A DNA stretch of 62,307 nucleotides from the NCBI RefSeq assembly GCF_000003815.2, contig NC_049997.1, positions 7,044,815-7,107,121 of the forward strand, read 5' to 3'. The DNA is from Branchiostoma floridae. Taxonomy: Eukaryota > Chordata > Leptocardii > Amphioxiformes > Branchiostomatidae. Of the stretch, positions 55,762 through 62,307 are shown one piece after another; the stretch's first letter is position 1; each line of letters opens with the position of its first letter. Both the position numbers and the translations under genes were made by a program. The notes beneath the pieces were generated by a model. It did no database searches, was not told the origin of the DNA, and was given only the letters and a program-made list of their open reading frames with translations.

Positions 55762-57540
55762 CCTTAAAATGCCTGAGAAGCCAAGTCTGCGACGGAGGCT
55801 GTGAATAACTAGCCATTCCTGATATGTCTAAAACATCGAATGTCAACAGGAAAAAGGTTAACTACAATCAACTCCACTGGTGTGCTTTTGGAGTTCGTCA
55901 TACCCCATGAAATATCTAGAGCCTTTGTAGGTCTATTGTTTCATCTTGTCTCATTGATTACCAGTATGCAAACGAGATCTTTGCCCGCTGTTCCCCCGAA
56001 GTTTGGTTTTTCTTTAAGAAAGGACACACTTGGCCTTCGAGTGGCTGGACTAGTGAACCCGAGATTCAGAGGCTACGAGCTCAATTCCTGCCTAGACAGT
56101 GTGTCACTCTACATGACGTCCATCATNNNNNNNNNNNNNNNNNNNNNNNNNNNNNNNNNNNNNNNNNNNNNNNNNNNNNNNNNNNNNNNNNNNNNNNNNN
56201 NNNNNNNNNNNNNNNNNNNNNNNNNNNNNNNNNNNNNNNNNNNNNNNNNNNNNNNTGCACTTGGAGATTACACTCAACCAAGGTGCACAAATGGGTGCCT
56301 GACTTCGGTTGGAGAGGTAAAGGGTGGTGCCCTAGACACAGGTCGCTGACCCCTTGTGACCTTGGGAAAGGCACTTTACACGACTTTCCTCACTTGACTC
56401 AGGTGCAAATGAGTATCTAGCTGCGGCTAGTGGCAGTGACAGGCCTTTGTGGCTGAGACAGGCCTTAAGGGGCATGTTCGGGCATGACGCACCCGCCTAC
56501 ACGAGTCAGGGGTAGGAGGAACCCCTTGCATCCTTGGTTTGAAGTCCTCCTAGGAGACGGATACTCTGAACAACAAAGCTGCATCTGCTGGGGCCGTCTC
56601 ACATGTGGCATTAACAGTTTTGTCCCTGTGAGACTTAGTGCTCCAGGAGAAGAGAGGGTGGAGAAGGAATTGCACACCCCTCCTTCACCATAAAAAGTAA
56701 TGTGCAGGTCAGGCAAACAGGTTACAAAATGCCTGTCTGCCTGCTCATCTGTCGAATCGACAGGAGAATAAAAAATAGGCTATGCCATTCCTTGAACTTT
56801 CGTCGAGGCGGGTGAGTGTTGATGTTCGCGGGATGCCATCCGTATGATCAAATCAAGTGTCGCATTCATGTAAACATGAAATCGCATTTACTGATCAAAG
56901 GACAATGATATTGTTGACACTTTACACACTCATTGGAACTGCGAATGAGATTTTCTAAAAGCCCTTGGCACTGCGGCCGGCCATTTTATCTTATGGTCTC
57001 ATTGATGAGCTTTTTCTTCCCATGGACTTCCATGTTATAATTCGTGGTTTACATCTTACATGGGCGTGTTCATAATGAAGCTACGTGAAATTTTACCAGA
57101 TTTTTCATTCTATGTTGAGCACATTTACTCTATATCGTGGGGGAAAATTGCCAACGTCAAATAGACACTGGTTCTTTTTTTGTAACAATTACAAACTACG
57201 ATTAGTCAATCCCCACAAAAGGCACTTTTTCGCTTTTTATAGTGTACAACCGCACCACTCAGAACCCGGGACTGTGTACCTCCGACCTAGCGCGCGGCTG
57301 CAAAACTTTACCTACTAATTTCTTCAGTTACAAACGAGCTTTCACCAATCTAACTTTTGAGATCAGTTCCGCTGGCTAAAAGGGACTTTGTCACCGCTAA
57401 AAACACGCGTCCATGCAGCCGTTTATTTTTTGGCTCGGATCTCTTTTAGGGTACCCACTCGCGGAGTAATAGGGTACCCACTCGGTTGATTTTAAGTCAT
57501 ACTTAAAGTGGACCAGGAGCCCGACGCGGAAAATAACCCT
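55762..57540. other. Intergenic with SINE fragment and assembly gap
   Basis: N gap at 56127-56255. SINE body at about 56340-56440 (CCTTGGGAAAGGCACTTTAC). Short open frames around the gap show no recognisable protein. A direct repeat AGGGTACCCACTCG occurs at about 57449 and 57470. Confidence 0.45.
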
Positions 57541-57547
57541 TATTTAA

Positions 57548-58295
57548 GTATGCTGTCTGTCTGAGTACATGTATCTTCTAAAGACTGTACGTCTTGCTTG
57601 TTATTTCAAACAGATTATGGGGTTACTTCACAGGGACTTCGAAGGTTAAAGCTGGAAGACTTTCTTTCTCTTGAGTTTTGAGTCTTTCAATAACTGATGC
57701 TGTCTGCCTGAGTACATGTATCTTCTAGAGACTGTACGTCTTGCTTGTTATTTTTAACAGATTATGGGGTTACTTCACAGGGATTTCTAAGGTTAAAGCT
57801 AAAAGACTTTCTTTCTCTTGAGTTTTGAGTCTTTCACTGACTGATGCTGTCTGTCTGAGTACATGTATCTTCTAGAGACTGTACGTCTTGCTTGTTATTT
57901 TTAACATATTATGGGCCGGGGTTACTTCACAGGGATTTCGAAGGTTAAAGCTGGAAGACTTTCTTTCTCTTGAGTTTTGAGTCTTTCACTGACTGATGCT
58001 GTCTGTCTGTCTGAGTACATGCCTCTTCTTCTAGAGACTGTACGTCTTGCTTGTTATTTTTAACATATTTTGGGCCGGGGTTACTTCACAGGGATTTCGA
58101 AGGTTAAAGCTAAAAGACTTTCTTTCTCTTGAGTTTTGAGTCTTTCACTGTCTGATGCTGTCTGTCTGAGTACATGTATCTTCTAAACACTTTGAGTCTT
58201 GCTTGTTATTTTTAACAGACTGTGGGTTACTTCATAGAGATTTCGAAGGTTAAAGCTGGAAGGCTTGCTTTCTCTTGAGTTTTGAGTCTTTCATG
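57548..58295. repeat. Tandem repeat of about 150 bp, 5 units
   Basis: ATGCTGTCTGTCTGAGTACATG begins units at about 57549, 57697, 57843, 57994 and 58154. Each then has GTACGTCTTGCTTGTTATTT, TTACTTCACAGGGATTTC and CTTGAGTTTTGAGTCTTTCA. Confidence 0.9.
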
Positions 58296-58499
58296 AATAT
58301 TAAAAATCTGCTTTTTTCTCCTACGTACTATGCGTTTTTTTAGTTCCCGACAGACGAAGGACAAGAAAAATAACTCAATGGAAAGCGAATACGGCCCTCC
58401 AATAACATTTGGTGTTGCCACCGGCCGTCGAGTATTTATACAACGTCCGTCCTTGGTCTTGCATAACCTGTCTAGCCGGGTCCAAACGTTCGCATATAC

Positions 58500-58800
58500 T
58501 CAAGTCCGTATGAGGTCCGTATGGAATTCTTAGCCTCTACCAGGCTCTACAGTACAGGGCGCCGAAAAAAAATGGAAGAACTTAAGCTTGAAGAGATATA
58601 TAGACAGATAAGCTGCCAGAGGAGTTAGCTGTCCGAGGAGTATGGTTTGCAACCAGATAACTCCGCTGGTGTGTTATCTGGCTACATTTGTCCAAATTCT
58701 ACTGTTTTTCCAGCAACCTGTGGAGCCTGGTAGAGGCTAAGACTTCCATACGTACCTCATACGAACTTGGCTATATACGCAGGTGTGAACCCACCTGAAT
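58500..58800. mobile_element. MITE related to 7666-7966
   Basis: TTAGCCTCTACCAGGCTC on the left and GAGCCTGGTAGAGGCTAA on the right are inverses, and outer flanks (CCGTATGAGGTCCGTATGG and CCATACGTACCTCATACG) extend the symmetry to about 80 bp. Confidence 0.7.
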
Positions 58801-59424
58801 TCCAAGACTTTTTTTCTGAGCCACTATACTGTATGTTCAATTCCTGCACCCGGGTACGAGAGTTCCTGCTTCACAGGATAATAAAAACACGGGCCCTAAA
58901 AGCCTATTGCTCCTGAGTCTTACATGGATGGTAAAAATAGTTGTCTATCATGATCAGTACGTACCATGCGACACGTAGTTGCTGCTCGATCGAAAAACGC
59001 ACGCGACACGAGCTGTTAATCGATATGACAAGACAGGGGAAGAGATAGGAAGAGAGAAAAAAATCAATGGAAAGGTGAATGTGGCATGGTCTCCTAATGC
59101 AGACTGAATAAAAGTTCAAAACTTGAACTATGCGGCTCCAGATGTCTTTCTGAGGGACGACTGCAGTGCGCAAAATGTCGGTAGCATGAGGGATGAATCT
59201 ACTCTACTATATGTAGCATGGTCTCCTAATAAGCTTTAGTGCTGCTGCCGGCATATAAAATCATTCTTTATTCGGAAAATAAAGGAAAGTGACATTGATC
59301 CCAGGTCATGCCGGTCTTTGCAGATCAAACATGCAGGGAGACATGGACAAATTGACATACGACATTACAATAATGATATCAAACACTTTAGTTCAGTATC
59401 GTCTTAAAATCATTCGTCTTAAAA
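58801..59424. other. 3' flank of the LINE ORF
   Basis: Probably the LINE 3'UTR; AGCATGGTCTCCTAAT occurs twice (about 59083 and 59215). The 3' boundary and any target duplication could not be fixed. Confidence 0.35.
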
Positions 59425-62271
59425 TCATTCTATTGCACAGTATTCCCAGTGTGGCTCATGTCGAGCTCTCCATATTGCATAGGAGGACAATAATGACATT
59501 CGACTAATGTCTCTGAAGAGCTTCTTTGGTACTTTTGCCTTAACAGTCTTGAACAGCGTTCTGAGTCTATTCTTGTTATCTGGGGTGATAAGCCCCCTTG
59601 ACCCAACCTCAACACAAGTAAGAGTAACTGAAATGCCTGTTTTGCTCAAGTCTGACACAAGGGAAGTATATTTGTTAACCTTACGCTCATGACTGGCTTT
59701 AATGTTCTGTTCAAAAGGTACAGTTAGTTCTTGTATATGGATGGTGTTTTCTCTAGGCAGGAATATGACTAAGTCCGGCTTCTGTGCTGTAGGTATGGTT
59801 TGAACAGGAATAGTACCGCCGTCAGTTGTATACCCTTGCAAGTCTGCGTAGACACGGACGTCTATCTGCGAGTGATCAATGTTCTCCTGAAGGGTATCCA
59901 CTATGAGTTTAAGTATGGAATTGTGCCGGAACGTATATCGTCCTTGCTGAAGGGAGACGCCACAGTTATTAAGAACATGATGTAGAGTTTCCCTGTTACC
60001 GCACAGTTTGCATTTGTCATTGGTACGCTTGCCCCAAGTGGCTAGATTACAGAATGTCGGCAGAGCGTCTATCGATGCACGTACCGCGAAGCTGAGAATA
60101 CCCTTTGGGAGGTCATACATCACTGACTTCCAGGTGAGATCACATTTCTCTTCTTCGATAAGCTGTAGCATGTGTCCTTGTTGTTGTAGGTTCTTTTGAT
60201 GTTCAGACCAAGTTTCGTGACGCATATTTGTAACTTGATGTTTGATTTGTTTTCGGACCGAAGGCCAACATGTGTCTGTTGTCGCATTCATAGCTTGTTG
60301 GTGGATTGAGTGGCATTTTCCAAGGCCCCATCTCTTCATCTTCCGTGTCCATTGTGACTCTCTATCTAGTTTGGCCTGAAGAGCATGTTTCACCTTGTCG
60401 TCAGCCTTGAGAGCCGATCTGCTGTAGGCCAATGTGTGGGCCTCGAGATACAGGTCTGAAATGGTTTTGTAGTTTAGTCCTACTGTGTTATACAGGATAG
60501 CGTTAGTGGCACTAGCCTGCACTTTGAGCCATGACTTAATTGCTTTAGTATGGATTGCATCGAGTTTTTGTAGTTGAGTGTCGGTCAAGTCATGCACCAT
60601 TAGGAGGTACCTCCATGACGGAAAAGCGTGTTCCATGTAGACCCTGAGTTTGTACTCGTTTCTTATAGCCGATTTGTTAATGTTTTCAACTGCTGTTTGT
60701 ATTGTCTTCGCCACAATGTCATATGTCTCTTTTGTCTTACCCGAGAAAGTTATGTACCCACCCAGGAACTTCTCTGGAGCATCTTTAGTTGTCTTGACAG
60801 GTTTTCCATCAATTGTGAAAGTAGTCTCTGTTGGTCTGCCACTTGTAATGGACATGGATTTGCACTTGCGCGGCTTCAGTGAAAGGTTCATTGACTTGGT
60901 GTTCGAAGAAATTTCACTGATTAGTTTCTGGTGTTGTTTCTTGTTCGTAGTTATCAGGCAGAAGTCGTCCGCGAAAGGCAGTGTGATGTAGCGTTGTCCA
61001 TTAAGGTCGTAGCCGTATTGTTGTTCCACAGCCTTAAGGTCCTGTAGCAAGGGTTGGAACACAGTCAAGAAAATGATAGGTGACAGGTTGTCTCCTTGAA
61101 ATACACCCCTACCAAACGAAAATGGATTGGATTCCCAGCCGGGACCTTTAACTTTCCCTTCGAGGCGTGAATACAAGTTTTTGACATATTCCATGATGAT
61201 GGGGGGGAACTTGTTCCTTGACATTTGATAGTAGATCAAGTTGTGTTCAACGGATCCGAATGCATCTGCAAGGTCGAACCAGGTTATATGGACTGTCCGC
61301 CGATTCTTTTTTGCATGGGCCAAGATTTCCCTCATGACTTGGATGTGTTCCACACAGCCGTTGATACCCGTTAGGAAAGCTTTTTGCGTTTCAGGGTCAA
61401 TCAAGTTATTGTCGGTCATGTATTTCGTCCACCTTTCGGACAAGATTTGGTGAAAGATTTTAGAAACACAAGACGTCAGGCAAATCATCCGGAAGTTTCC
61501 GGGATCCTCAGGGGAGCCCTCTTTGTGGAGTAGTGCCACAGTACAGGATGACCATGACGTGGGTGGGTCTCCGGACTCAAGCAGCTTGGAAAACAAAGTG
61601 CTGAGGAACAGGTGGCATGCAGGTAGGCGCTTGAGGTGACCGTACATGATCCCATCAGGGCCAGGTGCAGATGTGGCACATCGTTTGGATAGGACTGCTT
61701 TGATGTCTTTGGGCCTGACAGGTGACATGTTAAACGGATTATCCGGAGCATGATCCTCCACGGGCAGGTGGGGGAACCAGAACAATTTGTTGAAGTCAAT
61801 TGGAGTCGGGGTGGAGTATTTGTTATGGTAATACTCGTTGGCATAGTTCAAAGAGAAAGCCGGTTTCACAGGGGGAATGTCAAGTTGCCCTTTTGCACAT
61901 TTTCCTGCAAATTTCCAAAAATTTTTGTGGTATTCTTTCTCTTGATGTGCTGCTGATTTTGACATTTCTTTTCGTTTCTGTTGTCGTTTCATGAAAGAGT
62001 ATGTTTTGATTGCGTCTCGGAATGCTTTGCGATCCTCAGATGTTGCATTGGCTTGGAATGCCTTTTTACGCAGTTTATTTTTCAGGCGTTTAACTTGTGT
62101 AAGGGACGATGGTTCGTGGCTAACATAACCAGATGAGTGCCCTTCTTCTTTGTCGTGGTAGAATTCCGGCTTACTGGCCATAAAATCGCTCATGGTGTCG
62201 CTAAATCCTTCACCGGCTAATTTGGGAGATATCTCGTTTGTCGAGAGTGCGTGGTGAAGTGGGCCTAACAT
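59425..62271 (-). CDS. Non-LTR retrotransposon reverse transcriptase with restriction-like endonuclease
   Basis: 948 codons without a stop. Reverse transcriptase core about residues 195-510: APGPDG at 202, FDLADAFGS with catalytic D333, QGDNLSP at 392-398, FADD at 433-436. A Cys/His knuckle follows (C754, C757, H764/H765, C770). Then comes a PD-(D/E) nuclease signature KPD (831-833) with E848, the restriction-like endonuclease of R2/NeSL/Hero-type LINEs. Such elements copy their RNA by target-primed reverse transcription and often prefer fixed sites. An in-frame TGA lies shortly before the ATG, so any N-terminal DNA-binding zinc-finger part is separate, lost, or outside the window. Lack of internal stops suggests a young copy. 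The clade is not resolved. Confidence 0.88.
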   Translation of the reverse strand: MLGPLHHALSTNEISPKLAGEGFSDTMSDFMASKPEFYHDKEEGHSSGYVSHEPSSLTQVKRLKNKLRKKAFQANATSEDRKAFRDAIKTYSFMKRQQKRKEMSKSAAHQEKEYHKNFWKFAGKCAKGQLDIPPVKPAFSLNYANEYYHNKYSTPTPIDFNKLFWFPHLPVEDHAPDNPFNMSPVRPKDIKAVLSKRCATSAPGPDGIMYGHLKRLPACHLFLSTLFSKLLESGDPPTSWSSCTVALLHKEGSPEDPGNFRMICLTSCVSKIFHQILSERWTKYMTDNNLIDPETQKAFLTGINGCVEHIQVMREILAHAKKNRRTVHITWFDLADAFGSVEHNLIYYQMSRNKFPPIIMEYVKNLYSRLEGKVKGPGWESNPFSFGRGVFQGDNLSPIIFLTVFQPLLQDLKAVEQQYGYDLNGQRYITLPFADDFCLITTNKKQHQKLISEISSNTKSMNLSLKPRKCKSMSITSGRPTETTFTIDGKPVKTTKDAPEKFLGGYITFSGKTKETYDIVAKTIQTAVENINKSAIRNEYKLRVYMEHAFPSWRYLLMVHDLTDTQLQKLDAIHTKAIKSWLKVQASATNAILYNTVGLNYKTISDLYLEAHTLAYSRSALKADDKVKHALQAKLDRESQWTRKMKRWGLGKCHSIHQQAMNATTDTCWPSVRKQIKHQVTNMRHETWSEHQKNLQQQGHMLQLIEEEKCDLTWKSVMYDLPKGILSFAVRASIDALPTFCNLATWGKRTNDKCKLCGNRETLHHVLNNCGVSLQQGRYTFRHNSILKLIVDTLQENIDHSQIDVRVYADLQGYTTDGGTIPVQTIPTAQKPDLVIFLPRENTIHIQELTVPFEQNIKASHERKVNKYTSLVSDLSKTGISVTLTCVEVGSRGLITPDNKNRLRTLFKTVKAKVPKKLFRDISRMSLLSSYAIWRARHEPHWEYCAIE

Positions 62272-62307
62272 GGCTTTTACATCATTGTGTGTTCAGTCCA
62301 GATATCA

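Overview
The window looks like nuclear DNA of an intron-rich marine invertebrate deuterostome. A lancelet (Branchiostoma) is my best guess. The guess rests on vertebrate-like, many-exon anoctamin, LAPTM and SLC35G genes, a single-exon rhodopsin-class receptor, a very high density of small inverted-repeat elements, tRNA-derived SINEs and a LINE with a restriction-like endonuclease. There are three assembly gaps (25287-25386, 27374-27994, 56127-56255). No rRNA, confident tRNA gene, operon or CRISPR array was seen. Exon models were built by eye from reading frame, splice sites, phase agreement and family resemblance; no alignment or transcript was available. || Layout: 1182-2363 (-) is an acidic, repeat-rich protein with one C-terminal C2H2 finger. 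4790-10351 (-) is a complete eight-exon LAPTM4/5-like four-helix membrane protein of 236 residues, with a 24-bp minisatellite of cAMP-response-element palindromes against its start codon. 10.7-16.2 kb is repeat-bearing intergenic DNA. 16924-39936 (-) is an anoctamin (TMEM16) gene of about 20 coding exons that closes to 1005 codons. It keeps all six calcium-site residues and ends in a PDZ ligand; a further phase-compatible N-terminal exon lies at 42677-42862. 44710-49269 (+) is a four-exon SLC35G/EamA transporter of 324 residues, divergently arranged to the anoctamin. 51913-53616 (-) is a single-exon GPCR with four 35-residue repeats in its third cytoplasmic loop. 53.6-59.4 kb holds MITEs, SINE pieces and tandem repeats. 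59425-62271 (-) is an open 948-codon reverse transcriptase/endonuclease ORF of a non-LTR retrotransposon. || The most unusual signal is a recurring pattern. Next to many exons of the three multi-exon genes lies one or more imperfect copies of just the exon edge plus its splice site, placed in the adjacent intron. The extreme case is a seven-copy, 69-bp, frame-preserving array of an anoctamin transmembrane-helix exon with a splice donor in every unit. If the donors are used, it could make a family of TM3 length variants. The genes are not known to work in one pathway. Shared themes are membrane proteins (lysosomal adaptor, calcium-gated scramblase/channel, transporter, receptor) and minisatellites arising inside or beside coding exons.
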